64,000 bases of DNA from Clostridium sp. (GCA_023664385.1 JAMPFU010000011.1:20853-84852); one strand, 5' to 3'. Shown: positions 1 through 9,046, numbered from the stretch's first letter. Translations and numbers: made by a program. Notes: generated by a model from the sequence alone, not told the origin.

Positions 1-1
1 C

Positions 2-1927
2 GGTATGGATACTGAGAGCATGGTAAAGGAATTGGTTGCTGCCAGCTCGACCAAGGTAGATAAAGTAAAAAAACAGAAGCAGATTATACAGTGGAAGCAG
101 GAGGCATGGCAGAGCCTTAACACGAAGCTTTATGATTTCTATAAGACTGAGGTTTCAGCACTCAGGCTGGCCAGCTCTTTTAAGTCAAAGAAAGCAACCT
201 CAAACGATGAGACAAAGGTAACTGTTAATGCAAGCACTGCTGCTGCAAACGGCTCGCACAGAGTTTCCGTTAAGCAGCTTGCGTCCTCTGCATACCTTAC
301 GGGTACTAATATTAAAACAAGAGGTAATAATTATACGACTTATGCAGAGGCTTCTGCAGATATAAAATTTGAGGATATGACGGATGAATTTGGTGCAAAT
401 CTTGGACTTAAGGGACAGACTATAACGATCAAGAGCGGCAATGATACTGTAACTGATTTAACATTTGTTCTTGGTGGCGATGGACCTGACGGGGTTGCAA
501 GCATAGAGGAGCTTAACAAGAAGCTTGCTGAAACGCAGGGGTATGAGAAGCTCTCCGCATCATTTTCAGAGGGTAAGCTTACATTTACCAATGCATCCGC
601 AACGGAAAATGAGGATGGAATTACTGTTGGAGAGATTTACACAGTAGAAAGTACTGCGCTTGGAATTACGGGAGAAGTTGGTTTTGAGTCTGACGAGGCT
701 TCCGGTAAGACAAATATGCTCGATGGAACAGTAGACCTTCGTTATAAGAAGGACTTTACAAGTGCTGATATTACAAAGTATACAAAACTTGCAGATATCG
801 GTATCAATGTGGGAACAAGCTTTACAATAAACGGAAAAGACTTTGTCGTAGACAAGGATACTACGGTTTCTGATTTTACGGAAGGACTTTCAAAGCTTGG
901 AGTTTCCGCAAGCTTTGACGAGAAGCAGGGCAGATTTTACATCAATTCAGCAGAGACGGGAAGTGAGTATGACTTTACACTTACATCTTCTGACAGCAAT
1001 GCCCTTGATATTCTTGGTCTTGGTTCAGGAGCAACCAAGGTAGATGCGCAGGATGCAATCATAGATTATAATGGTGTGGAGTATGCTGGAAGCAGCAATA
1101 CCTTTGAGCTTAACGGACTTACAATTACGGCAAGAGGCGTTACAGGTACATATGACCCTGCAACAGGCAAGCTTACAAATGATACGCCTATCAGTATTGA
1201 AGTGGAGGCAGACACTGATGGTATATACAACACCATCAAGAATTTTGTAAAGAAGTATAATGAGCTTATAGATGAGATGAACACCCTCTACAATGAGAAG
1301 AAACCAGAATATGAGCCTCTTACCGATGAGGAAAGAAGCCAGCTTTCTGATACACAGATTGAACAGTGGGAAAAGAAGGCAAAGCAGGGACTTCTTAGAA
1401 GGGACGAAACTATAAATGGACTCCTTTCTTCCATGAGAAGTCTTCTTAATAAAGGTGTTACGATTACAGATAAGGATGGCAATGAGAAGACGCTTACACT
1501 TGCTTCTCTTGGAATTGTAACAGGTGATTACTCTGAAAATGGTAAGCTTCACATCTTAGGAGATGAGGAGGATGCAACATATGCTGCCGATACCAATAAG
1601 CTGAAGGAAATGCTTTCATCTAATCCGGAGATATTTTCACAGATGTTTGTAGGTGATAAGGAAAATCCGGGCCTTGGAACTCAATTACAGAGTTATCTTC
1701 AGAAAGCTATGGGTCGTACGGAAACAAGCCGTTCTCTTACGTTTTACAATGACATTACCCTTGAGGAAGAACTTGGCGATAAGGAAGACGAGATAGATAA
1801 GTGGGAAGAAAAGCTGAAGGAACTTGAAGATAAGTATTATGACCAGTTTGCGGCTATGGAGGCAGCTATGGCGGAGCTTCAGAGCCAGCAATCATATATT
1901 GCATCCCTTATGGGTGGAGCATCATAA
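2..1927 (+). CDS. fliD: Flagellar hook-associated protein 2 (FliD, filament cap), 5' end outside window
   Basis: FliD caps the growing flagellar filament and folds exported flagellin into place. The open frame is already running at the left edge (codon GGT at 2, reading GMDTESMVKELVAAS), which matches the conserved region just inside the FliD N-terminus, so the ATG at 5 is internal and the true start lies upstream. About 640 residues remain: an N-terminal coiled segment (KQKQIIQWKQEAW), a serine/threonine-rich variable middle, and a C-terminal coiled coil rich in Glu/Lys ending in QSYIASLMGG, as in the FliD_C family. It is followed by fliS, the usual order of late flagellar operons. Only the missing start is uncertain. 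Confidence 0.95.
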   Translation, partial: GMDTESMVKELVAASSTKVDKVKKQKQIIQWKQEAWQSLNTKLYDFYKTEVSALRLASSFKSKKATSNDETKVTVNASTAAANGSHRVSVKQLASSAYLTGTNIKTRGNNYTTYAEASADIKFEDMTDEFGANLGLKGQTITIKSGNDTVTDLTFVLGGDGPDGVASIEELNKKLAETQGYEKLSASFSEGKLTFTNASATENEDGITVGEIYTVESTALGITGEVGFESDEASGKTNMLDGTVDLRYKKDFTSADITKYTKLADIGINVGTSFTINGKDFVVDKDTTVSDFTEGLSKLGVSASFDEKQGRFYINSAETGSEYDFTLTSSDSNALDILGLGSGATKVDAQDAIIDYNGVEYAGSSNTFELNGLTITARGVTGTYDPATGKLTNDTPISIEVEADTDGIYNTIKNFVKKYNELIDEMNTLYNEKKPEYEPLTDEERSQLSDTQIEQWEKKAKQGLLRRDETINGLLSSMRSLLNKGVTITDKDGNEKTLTLASLGIVTGDYSENGKLHILGDEEDATYAADTNKLKEMLSSNPEIFSQMFVGDKENPGLGTQLQSYLQKAMGRTETSRSLTFYNDITLEEELGDKEDEIDKWEEKLKELEDKYYDQFAAMEAAMAELQSQQSYIASLMGGAS

Positions 1928-1939
1928 TAACATATTACA

Positions 1940-1967
1940 GGTGCATCATGCATGTGCATGATGCGCC
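1940..1967 (+). other. Strong hairpin between fliD and fliS
   Basis: A near-perfect 12-13 bp inverted repeat (GGTGCATCATGCA paired with TGCATGATGCGCC, one G-U wobble) sits 13 bases after the fliD stop. No T-run follows, so it is not a typical intrinsic terminator; it could stabilise the fliD mRNA end or damp read-through into fliS. Confidence 0.5.
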
Positions 1968-1997
1968 ATCATTAAAATATAGGAGGATGTATTTGCT

Positions 1998-2393
1998 ATG
2001 GCACAAAATGCGGCAAAGGCATACGGGACAAGTAAAATAATGACGGCTACACCAGCAGAGCTTACACTTATGTTGTATGATGGGGCGGTAAAGTTTTGCA
2101 ATATTGCAGTTTCGTCTATGGAAAAAAATGATTATGAAACTACAAATGTAAATATACAAAAGTGCAGAAATATAATTATTGAGCTTAACACAACCTTGGA
2201 TCACAAATATCCTGTAGCAGAGGATTTTCAGCGTATGTATGATTACATATTTGCCCTCCTTGTGGAGGCAAATATGAATAAGGACATTGAGATGCTTCAG
2301 AGAGCCTTAGAAGAAATACGTGGTATGCGTGATGTTTGGAAAGAGGTTATGAAAAAGGCGAAAGAACCACAGCCCGTACTGGAGACAAAATAA
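1998..2393 (+). CDS. fliS: Flagellin export chaperone FliS
   Basis: FliS binds the C-terminal helix of flagellin in the cytoplasm and stops early polymerisation. The 131-residue protein has the family length and hallmarks: an N-terminal AAKAYGTSKIMTATPAELTL segment, LMLYDGAVKF, and predicted helices throughout ending in a charged tail. An AGGAGG ribosome site lies nine bases before the ATG. It follows fliD and precedes a second chaperone-like gene, typical of a sigma-28-linked late flagellar cluster. Confidence 0.95.
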   Translation: MAQNAAKAYGTSKIMTATPAELTLMLYDGAVKFCNIAVSSMEKNDYETTNVNIQKCRNIIIELNTTLDHKYPVAEDFQRMYDYIFALLVEANMNKDIEMLQRALEEIRGMRDVWKEVMKKAKEPQPVLETK

Positions 2394-2417
2394 ATTATTT
2401 GGAAAGTGAGGAGCAGC

Positions 2418-2900
2418 ATGAATCAAACCGGTACATATGTCAACATTATGAGGGAGTCACTGCTTCGGAAGAAAAAGTATCTGAAAGAGGTTTTAGACTT
2501 GACAAAAAAGCAGGAACAGCTTGCCAAGGCAAAGAAGATTGACGAGGAAGCATTTGGTGAAACCATTGATAGAAAAGATGTTTTAATTAATAACATTTTG
2601 GAGATTGACAAGGGGTTCAGTTCTGTGTATGATAGGGTTAGGTCAGAGGTTTTGGAGGATAAGGAGCTTTATCAGGATGAGCTTATTTCCATGCAGAGTC
2701 TTATTAAGGAGTGCGTGGATCTCGGCATGAAGATAGAAGCCTTGGAGGAACGTAATAGGGCTTCCCTTGAACGGGCTTTTTCAACAGGCTTTAAGGGCAT
2801 AAGACGTGCCAAACATTCCAAAAATGTGGCAAATAAGTATTACAAATCTATGTCAAATGGCAATATAAATGATTCTATTTTATATGATAGAAAAAAATAA
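2418..2900 (+). CDS. FlgN/FliT-like flagellar chaperone candidate
   Basis: A 160-residue, highly charged, all-helical protein without signal peptide or membrane segment. Its size, coiled-coil character and position right after fliS and before flagellin fit a FlgN- or FliT-type chaperone for hook-associated proteins, but no decisive motif is visible, so this is inferred from context. The ATG at 2418 is preferred over the upstream GTG at 2406 because GAGGAG (2408-2413) sits just before it and overlaps the region between. The Lys/Arg-rich C-terminus (KGIRRAKHSKN) is notable. Confidence 0.6.
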   Translation: MNQTGTYVNIMRESLLRKKKYLKEVLDLTKKQEQLAKAKKIDEEAFGETIDRKDVLINNILEIDKGFSSVYDRVRSEVLEDKELYQDELISMQSLIKECVDLGMKIEALEERNRASLERAFSTGFKGIRRAKHSKNVANKYYKSMSNGNINDSILYDRKK

Positions 2901-2919
2901 AAAAATTATAAATAAGGGT

Positions 2920-2945
2920 TAAGTATTAAAAATGAAATCCGATAT
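2920..2945 (+). promoter_or_regulatory. Sigma-28 (SigD)-like flagellin promoter
   Basis: TAAG at 2920 and TCCGATAT at 2938, 14-15 bases apart, closely resemble the motility sigma factor consensus (TAAA, about 15 bases, GCCGATAA). It leaves a leader of roughly 140 bases before the flagellin ATG, which suits a gene with post-transcriptional control. Confidence 0.65.
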
Positions 2946-3048
2946 ATAAAGTGTAAGCAACAAAGAAAGTTACTTACAAGGCAAAATTGGTAATAACTCT
3001 ACGGAGTATTACATAAATCAAAATAACGCCGGCAAAGACCGGTAGTAC

Positions 3049-3083
3049 ATCTCGCAAGGAAGCGAGATTATATTCAAGGAGGA
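3049..3083 (+). promoter_or_regulatory. CsrA-type hairpin next to the flagellin ribosome site
   Basis: A 7-bp stem (ATCTCGC at 3049, GCGAGAT ending at 3068) shows AAGGAA in its loop, and a second GGA lies within the Shine-Dalgarno AAGGAGGA at 3076-3083. A GGA in a hairpin loop plus a GGA at the ribosome site is the layout of the Bacillus hag leader repressed by CsrA and relieved by FliW. Neither csrA nor fliW is in this window, so the regulator is inferred. Confidence 0.5.
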
Positions 3084-3089
3084 ATTATT

Positions 3090-3914
3090 ATGGTAGTACA
3101 ACACAACTTGCAGTCTATTAACACAAACAGAATGTTAGGACAGAATGTAAAGGCAGTTAAGAAGTCAACTGAGAAGCTTTCATCAGGCTACGCTGTAAAC
3201 AGAGCAGCAGATGATGCAGCAGGTCTTTCCATCAGTGAGAAGATGAGAAACCAGATCAGAGGTATTAACCAGGCAGTTAAGAATGCTGAGGATGGTGTAT
3301 CACTTATTCAGACAGCAGAAGGTAACATGAACGAGATTCATAGCATCCTTCAGCGTATGGGCGAGCTTGCTACTAAGGCAGCAAACGACCCTAATGCAAC
3401 TGAGGATCGTAAGGCAATCAAGGATGAGATGGATCAGCTTTATGATGAGATATCAGCTATCTCTACTAAGGCAGCATTCAATGGAACTAAGCTTCTTGAT
3501 GGTACTTACACTGGTAAGATGCTTCAGGTTGGTGCAAATTCTGGTGAGAACATGAAGATTAGTATAGCATCTATGTCAGCAAATACGCTTTTAGGTGGTA
3601 AAACTGCTACTACTATGAAGGTTGACTCACACGACAATGCATCACAGACTATGGCAAACATCACTTCAGCTATTAAGAATGTATCTGATGCAAGATCATT
3701 CCTTGGTGCAGTACAGAACAGACTTGGCTACACAATCAACAACCTTGAGAATTACTCAGAGAACCTTACATCTGCTGAGTCACAGATCAGAGACACTAAC
3801 ATGGCTACTGAGATGACGAACTACACTAAGAACAACATTCTTCAACAGGCTGCACAGGCAATGCTTTCACAGGCTAATCAGTCTACTCAGGGTGTACTTT
3901 CATTACTTCAGTAA
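3090..3914 (+). CDS. Flagellin
   Basis: Major filament subunit, exported by the flagellar type III system. The 274-residue protein has the conserved D0/D1 N-terminus (NLQSINTNRMLGQN, SSGYAVNRAADDAAGLSISE) and C-terminus (ENYSENLTSAESQIRDTNMA, ending STQGVLSLLQ), with a very short variable centre (about residues 140-190), as in small Gram-positive Hag proteins. Ser/Thr residues in the centre are possible glycosylation sites for the Maf proteins downstream. AAGGAGGA precedes the ATG by six bases. Base composition is more even and codon use more biased than in the neighbouring glycan genes, consistent with high expression. Confidence 0.98.
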   Translation: MVVQHNLQSINTNRMLGQNVKAVKKSTEKLSSGYAVNRAADDAAGLSISEKMRNQIRGINQAVKNAEDGVSLIQTAEGNMNEIHSILQRMGELATKAANDPNATEDRKAIKDEMDQLYDEISAISTKAAFNGTKLLDGTYTGKMLQVGANSGENMKISIASMSANTLLGGKTATTMKVDSHDNASQTMANITSAIKNVSDARSFLGAVQNRLGYTINNLENYSENLTSAESQIRDTNMATEMTNYTKNNILQQAAQAMLSQANQSTQGVLSLLQ

Positions 3915-3929
3915 TCTGAGATTATTGAC

Positions 3930-3966
3930 AAAATATAGCTGGCTCGTTTTCGGGTCAGCTTATTTT
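3930..3966 (+). terminator. Probable intrinsic terminator after flagellin
   Basis: An imperfect hairpin (AAAATATAGCTG paired with CAGCTTATTTT, interrupted by one bulge) starts 15 bases after the flagellin stop and ends in a T-rich stretch. It may be leaky, since the next gene starts only about 20 bases later. Confidence 0.5.
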
Positions 3967-3984
3967 GTTATATTAGGAGGGTAT

Positions 3985-4254
3985 ATGGATAAAGAATTAT
4001 TAGAAAGTGTTAAAGAAAAACTTTTAAGTATTGCAGATTTGGCATATAAGGGAAACACAAATGATGCCATAGTTATGATGGGAGATACGTTGCAAAGCAT
4101 AGAGACTTTTGCTGCATCTATGGACGAAGAAACAAGAGAGCATATGATTGAAACAGCTCTTGCCCCAATGCTCTCTGCAATGGAAGATAAAGACGGGACC
4201 TTATTGGCAGATATTATTACATACGAGTTGCTTGAATTATTAAATGGGATGTAA
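3985..4254 (+). CDS. Small acidic protein of unknown function, between flagellin and maf
   Basis: An 89-residue acidic, mainly helical protein (starts MDKELLESVKEKLL, ends ELLELLNGM), with no signal peptide or membrane segment. AGGAGG four bases before the ATG at 3985 fixes the start; the longer upstream frame overlaps flagellin and its terminator and is unlikely. It lies between flagellin and the first Maf glycosyltransferase, so a role in flagellin handling or modification is plausible but not shown. I do not recognise the family. Confidence 0.75.
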   Translation: MDKELLESVKEKLLSIADLAYKGNTNDAIVMMGDTLQSIETFAASMDEETREHMIETALAPMLSAMEDKDGTLLADIITYELLELLNGM

Positions 4255-4281
4255 AGCTGTTGGAAAGGCATGTAAAAAGCT

Positions 4282-6126
4282 ATGGTATATGAAAATAATC
4301 TTGCACAATTAAAAAAAAATAATTCAAGACTATTTGATGTTGTCACCAAAGAGAAGTTTCCATATGATGACGGTGCTGTTCATATGGAAACAGCGAAAAA
4401 TGGTGAATTAATACCTGCTTACACCAAGGATGGAAAGGATGTATTCCTTAATTCAAAATATTATCCTGAAGAAGAAGCAAAAAAATATATGGATGATGTG
4501 CTTGACTTACCAGAGGAGGCAGTTTTAGTTATATTTGGATTTGCGAATGGAGACTTCCTTCGGACGTTTCTTAAAAAATCATTGTATAAGGATATTCACT
4601 GTATTGTATACGAGCCATGCACAGCCATATTTATGAATGTATTTTACCATATTGATATTACGGATTTGCTTATGGATGATAGAGTATCATGGATTGTGCA
4701 TGGATTCAATGATGATATGATGGGAATATGCTTAAAGACATATTTGAATAGTCATAATGTAAGCACAAGCAGACATATGGTGTTGCCCAAATATGCAGAT
4801 TTATTTCCTGATGAGCTGGAGCATATGGTTCGTGTATCGACAGATGTATATAATTCTATAAAAATGAATGATAATTTAGAAATGCAGAATGGTCACGAGA
4901 TATGTAGAAACGGTATTGTCAACATGGCTTATTTCTTTGGGGCAAGATCTGAGATGGATTTTGTTGGGAAGTTTCCTGAGGATATGACCGCAATTGTTGT
5001 GGGTGCTGGTCCGTCTCTTGAAAAAAATATTCACGAGCTAAAGCAGGCTAAGGGTAAATCGCTTATTGTAGCTGTTGATACGGTTATTCCAATGATGCTG
5101 AAACATGACATAGAGCCTGATATGATTATATGTATGGATATGATAAAGCCCTTGGAATATTTTATAGATAAAAGGCTTAAAAAGTTGCCTTTTTTGGTTT
5201 GTTCTCAAACAAATTGTGAGATACTGAAACTTGTAAATTCGGATAATCTTATATTTGTGACTACAAATCATGCATTGTATGCAAAGCTTTTTAAGGAAGC
5301 AGGCAGTGTTATTTATTCTGTTTCATTAGGAGGCAGCGTTGCAACGGCAGCAATAAGTGTATTATTTGGATGGGGTATAAAACGTATTATTATGGCGGGT
5401 CTTGATCTCGCACTTACGGATTCACGTTTATATGCAGGCGATGAGGAGGAATATGAGCATGAGTTTGACGAATCGCAGTATCGATATGTGGAGGGGATTG
5501 TTGAGGATAAAGTACTTACGAGAGTAGATTATTATGATTTTCTAACGACCATTGAGGAATGGGCACTTATGAATCCGGATTTGCAGCTTATTGATGCTAC
5601 TGAGGGAGGGGCAAAAAAGAAAAGTACTATCATTATGTCCCTGAAAGATGCTGTATCGGAATATTGCAAAAAACAGTTTGATTTGGATATGCTTATGAAA
5701 AGTATACCAAGATTGTTTTTGGATGATAGTGAGAAGCTTGTAAAGGATAATCTCATAGGAATGGTTGAAAATTTGAAACAGTATAAAAGACAGGCAAAGT
5801 TGATTGGTAATGAATGTCATAGGATAATTCATATGTTAAAAGGTAAAGATGTTGACATTGATACTATTGATAAAGTAAATTCATTAATGATAAGATTTTA
5901 CAAGCAGTTAAGCGGGTCATATGAATATTCTTTTATTCAACAGCTTATACAGGGGGAAACGGATATATTTGCCGATGATATGCATATTGAGGCTTCTAAG
6001 AGTGTGACTGAAACAATTGATATATACCAAAAATGTGAGAAATATTATATATCTGTGGTAGATGCAATTTCTGAACTTGAAAAATATATTGCAGAATGTA
6101 TGGAATGTATAAAAAACACTAACTAA
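4282..6126 (+). CDS. Motility accessory factor Maf (DUF115), flagellin nonulosonate transferase, copy 1
   Basis: Maf proteins transfer CMP-activated nonulosonic acids (pseudaminic or legionaminic type) onto Ser/Thr of flagellin in the cytoplasm. This 614-residue protein has the DUF115 core with the nucleotide-binding-like VVGAGPSL at residues 239-246, followed by ILVAVDT-like and PDMIICMDMIKP strands, SLGGSVATAA, and a helical C-terminal region. A clear paralogue (7211-9040) shares all these blocks, including IDATEGGAKK. The ATG at 4282 has only a weak ribosome site (GGAAAGG about 15 bases upstream). It follows flagellin and precedes legionaminate genes, which supports legionaminic acid as donor sugar. 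Which residues it modifies cannot be told. Confidence 0.85.
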   Translation: MVYENNLAQLKKNNSRLFDVVTKEKFPYDDGAVHMETAKNGELIPAYTKDGKDVFLNSKYYPEEEAKKYMDDVLDLPEEAVLVIFGFANGDFLRTFLKKSLYKDIHCIVYEPCTAIFMNVFYHIDITDLLMDDRVSWIVHGFNDDMMGICLKTYLNSHNVSTSRHMVLPKYADLFPDELEHMVRVSTDVYNSIKMNDNLEMQNGHEICRNGIVNMAYFFGARSEMDFVGKFPEDMTAIVVGAGPSLEKNIHELKQAKGKSLIVAVDTVIPMMLKHDIEPDMIICMDMIKPLEYFIDKRLKKLPFLVCSQTNCEILKLVNSDNLIFVTTNHALYAKLFKEAGSVIYSVSLGGSVATAAISVLFGWGIKRIIMAGLDLALTDSRLYAGDEEEYEHEFDESQYRYVEGIVEDKVLTRVDYYDFLTTIEEWALMNPDLQLIDATEGGAKKKSTIIMSLKDAVSEYCKKQFDLDMLMKSIPRLFLDDSEKLVKDNLIGMVENLKQYKRQAKLIGNECHRIIHMLKGKDVDIDTIDKVNSLMIRFYKQLSGSYEYSFIQQLIQGETDIFADDMHIEASKSVTETIDIYQKCEKYYISVVDAISELEKYIAECMECIKNTN

Positions 6127-6139
6127 TGGGTGGTTTTGG

Positions 6140-7180
6140 ATGAAAATAGAAGAAATATGTATTGATGAAGATAAAACAATAATACAGGCGATGAAACAAT
6201 TGGACGAGCTTGCAACAAAGATTCTTTTTGTCCTTTGCAAGGGAAGACTTGCGGCAACACTTACGGACGGAGATATTCGCAGATGGATTTTGGCGGGAGG
6301 GGAACTTACTGCAAGTGTAAGAAATGCGGCAAACTATAAGCCGCATTATTTGCAAAATGCTACTGCGGGGAAAGCCCGTCAGTTTCTGAAGGATAATTAT
6401 ATAGAAGCTGTACCGGTTGTGAATGAAGACTTTGTTATTGAACAGATATTTTTTGCGGATAATAAAAATATAAGAAGTAGTAAGCTTGAAATTCCTATTG
6501 TTATGATGGCAGGAGGCATGGGGACAAGACTTTATCCCTATACAAAAATTTTGCCAAAGCCCCTTATTCCTGTGGGTGAGATTCCGATTGCTGAAAGAAT
6601 TATAAATAAATATGTGGAATATGGTTGCAGAGATTTTTATCTTATAGTGAATCATAAGAAAAATATGATAAAAGCATATTTTAATGAAATTGAAAAAAAT
6701 TATAATGTTTATTACATAGATGAAGAAAAACCTCTTGGAACAGGCGGGGGGTTAAGTATGCTTAAGGGAAGGATAAACAATACTTTTGTTCTGACAAATT
6801 GTGATATATTAATTAATGAAGATTTTGTTAAGATATATAAATTCCATAAAGAACAGAAAAATGTGATTACAATGATATGTTCCCTTAAGAATTTTAAAAT
6901 TCCATATGGGATTGTTGAAATTGGAGAAGTGGGAGAGATTAAGACGATGCGTGAAAAGCCGGAGTTATCTTTTTTCACTAATACAGGCTGCTATATTGTT
7001 GAACCTGAGGTTATAGATGGAATGAATGATAATGAGATGGTTAACTTTCCAGATATTATAGAGAAACATAAAAATATGGGCGAAAAGGTCAGTGTCTATC
7101 CTATCGGCGAAAAGGCGTGGCTTGATATGGGACAGATGGACGAATTAGAACGCATGAGAAATGCATTGGATCATGAATAA
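6140..7180 (+). CDS. ptmE: CBS-domain sugar-1-phosphate nucleotidyltransferase, PtmE-like (GDP-glucosamine forming)
   Basis: Residues 1-110 form a CBS pair (IDEDKTIIQAMKQLDELATK, LTDGDIRRWIL) and residues 120-346 an NTP_transferase fold with the signature AGGMGTRLYP at 124-133 and KPLIPVG. This architecture is that of PtmE, the glucosamine-1-phosphate guanylyltransferase that opens the GDP-sugar route to legionaminic acid in Campylobacter. It sits between two maf genes and just upstream of LegF/H/I homologues, which supports that role. Related CBS-nucleotidyltransferases act in other sugar pathways, so substrate specificity is inferred. The ATG at 6140 lies 14 bases after the maf stop with a weak GGGTGG ribosome site. 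Confidence 0.8.
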   Translation: MKIEEICIDEDKTIIQAMKQLDELATKILFVLCKGRLAATLTDGDIRRWILAGGELTASVRNAANYKPHYLQNATAGKARQFLKDNYIEAVPVVNEDFVIEQIFFADNKNIRSSKLEIPIVMMAGGMGTRLYPYTKILPKPLIPVGEIPIAERIINKYVEYGCRDFYLIVNHKKNMIKAYFNEIEKNYNVYYIDEEKPLGTGGGLSMLKGRINNTFVLTNCDILINEDFVKIYKFHKEQKNVITMICSLKNFKIPYGIVEIGEVGEIKTMREKPELSFFTNTGCYIVEPEVIDGMNDNEMVNFPDIIEKHKNMGEKVSVYPIGEKAWLDMGQMDELERMRNALDHE

Positions 7181-7210
7181 TATGTCTAATGGAGGAGGAA
7201 ATATATAAAC

Positions 7211-9040
7211 GTGGAAAATGCAGTTTTTGACAAAAATATGAAAGCACTTAATGAGACACATCCTATTATATATGATGCCATCATGAGAATGGACGATGCT
7301 ACTTTGCAGGAAAATGCCTTTGTTTCTTATGCCAAAAATGGAGAACCCATAATTATATATAGGAAAAACGGCAGAGAATATTGCCTTAACTCAAAATATA
7401 ATCCTGCCGACGAGGCGAAAAGGTTTATGGAGGAATATTTTTTGGTTCCGGACAAGGCACTTGTAACTATGTTTGGGATTGCAAATGCCTTTTTTTGCAG
7501 GGAGCTTCTCATAAATAATAAAAGAAAAATAAAGTGTGTGGTGTTTGAACCGTCTGTGGATATTTTTGTTCAGGTGCTTAAGAATATAGATATAACGGAT
7601 ATTTTGACGGATGAAAGAGTAAGCCTTGTGATTGATGGAATAAATGAACAACAGTTATTAAGTATGTTTAAAGATATTATTGATACACACAACAAGCGGA
7701 CGAACCGTCATATTTTATTGCCAAAATATAAAGAAGTATTTTCGGAGGCTTATGCTGCTTTTGATAAAATTATTCATGAGCAGTATGTACACCTTCGTGT
7801 TGAAACATTAACAACAAGCCGATATGCTGTACGTGTATGTGAAAATAATTTATATAATATGCGACGTTTAATTGGAGCTCGTAGTGCGGCGGATTATGTG
7901 GATATATTTCCTACCGATATGCCTGCTGTGGTTGTAGGGGCAGGACCCTCGCTGAGCAAAAATGTAAATCTTCTAAAAAAAGCAAAGGGAAAAGCGTTTA
8001 TTGCCGTGACCGATACGGCACTTCGATATGTCTGCGAAGCAGGCGTTATTCCTGATGCAATATTTTCCATAGATTTTATAAAACCTCTTTCTTTGTTTGA
8101 TTGTGAAAATATAAGTGAAATTCCTTTTGTTGCCAGTATGGATTTGAACTATGAGGTTCTTGATAAGGTAAAGCCCAAAAATTTGATATACAATGTATTT
8201 GAACCTATAACTTGGGAACTACTTGAGAAGGTTGGAGGGAAGGTAAGTGATGTTGACACAGGTGGCTCGGTGGCAAATGCCATAATTTCCACCTTGATTT
8301 TATGGGGATTTAAACACATTATTATGATTGGACAGGATCTTGCACTGACGGATAATAAGTTTCATGTTGGCGAAGATGCAGTTGACGTTGGGAAATGTAT
8401 TGAGGTGGAAAGTATTACAGGAGGAAAGGTAGCTACTCGAACGGAATTGTCTCTGTACATTAAGTGGATTTCGGATATTTGTCGTATGTTTCCGGATGTT
8501 ACAATTATTGATGCTACTGAGGGTGGTGCGAAAAAGGAAAATACTGAAATTATGTCATTTCAGGAGGCAATTAATCAATATTGTATACATGAGTATGATA
8601 TAGAAAATTTAATGCAAAAACCTTCCCGGCTTTTTATGGGAGAAGATAGCACGATTATCACCAGTGCTTTTGAGACTATGATAGATGATTTAAACGAATT
8701 GAAAAATCTTACGGATTTGTGTGTTTTGGAATGTCAGCGTGGGGCATCAATGCTTGAAAATAGAATATTTGATAAAGCGGCACTTATGAAAATCAATACA
8801 ATGATGGGTAAACTTGATGAAATGCTTTATGATATGAAGGAAAATACATTGATATCAAAATATGTTGTAAGTACAAAATATGATTTGGAGGAAGATTTGT
8901 ATATTGAGGAAGCTGATGATATTGCAGAAGCTATCAGGATGTATAAGAAAAGTGAAAAGTATTATCAGGTAGTGTCAGATGCTGTTCCCTGTATTTTGGA
9001 CATAATTACAGAGTGTAAAAAAGGTTTACAGGAGAATTAA
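7211..9040 (+). CDS. Motility accessory factor Maf (DUF115), copy 2
   Basis: A 609-residue paralogue of the Maf at 4282-6126, aligned from end to end (shared blocks: LNSKYNPADEAKRFMEE, VVVGAGPSL at 241-248, IIDATEGGAKKENTEIMS, KSEKYY near the C-terminus). The start is a GTG at 7211 with GGAGGAGG about 12 bases upstream; it gives an N-terminus of the same length as copy 1, whereas the next ATG (7238) would shorten it. Two copies around a donor-sugar gene suggest either two acceptor sites or two donor sugars. It is probably co-transcribed with the LegF gene, which starts six bases after its stop. Confidence 0.85.
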   Translation: MENAVFDKNMKALNETHPIIYDAIMRMDDATLQENAFVSYAKNGEPIIIYRKNGREYCLNSKYNPADEAKRFMEEYFLVPDKALVTMFGIANAFFCRELLINNKRKIKCVVFEPSVDIFVQVLKNIDITDILTDERVSLVIDGINEQQLLSMFKDIIDTHNKRTNRHILLPKYKEVFSEAYAAFDKIIHEQYVHLRVETLTTSRYAVRVCENNLYNMRRLIGARSAADYVDIFPTDMPAVVVGAGPSLSKNVNLLKKAKGKAFIAVTDTALRYVCEAGVIPDAIFSIDFIKPLSLFDCENISEIPFVASMDLNYEVLDKVKPKNLIYNVFEPITWELLEKVGGKVSDVDTGGSVANAIISTLILWGFKHIIMIGQDLALTDNKFHVGEDAVDVGKCIEVESITGGKVATRTELSLYIKWISDICRMFPDVTIIDATEGGAKKENTEIMSFQEAINQYCIHEYDIENLMQKPSRLFMGEDSTIITSAFETMIDDLNELKNLTDLCVLECQRGASMLENRIFDKAALMKINTMMGKLDEMLYDMKENTLISKYVVSTKYDLEEDLYIEEADDIAEAIRMYKKSEKYYQVVSDAVPCILDIITECKKGLQEN

Positions 9041-9046
9041 ATAACA

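Noticed and set aside
1025..1552. Long minus-strand open frame inside fliD
   Set aside because: It mirrors the strongly coding fliD frame, has no ribosome site, and encodes a Cys/Ile-rich sequence unlike a real protein.
3892..3984. N-terminal extension of the small gene after flagellin
   Set aside because: It overlaps the flagellin 3' end and its terminator; AGGAGG points to the ATG at 3985.
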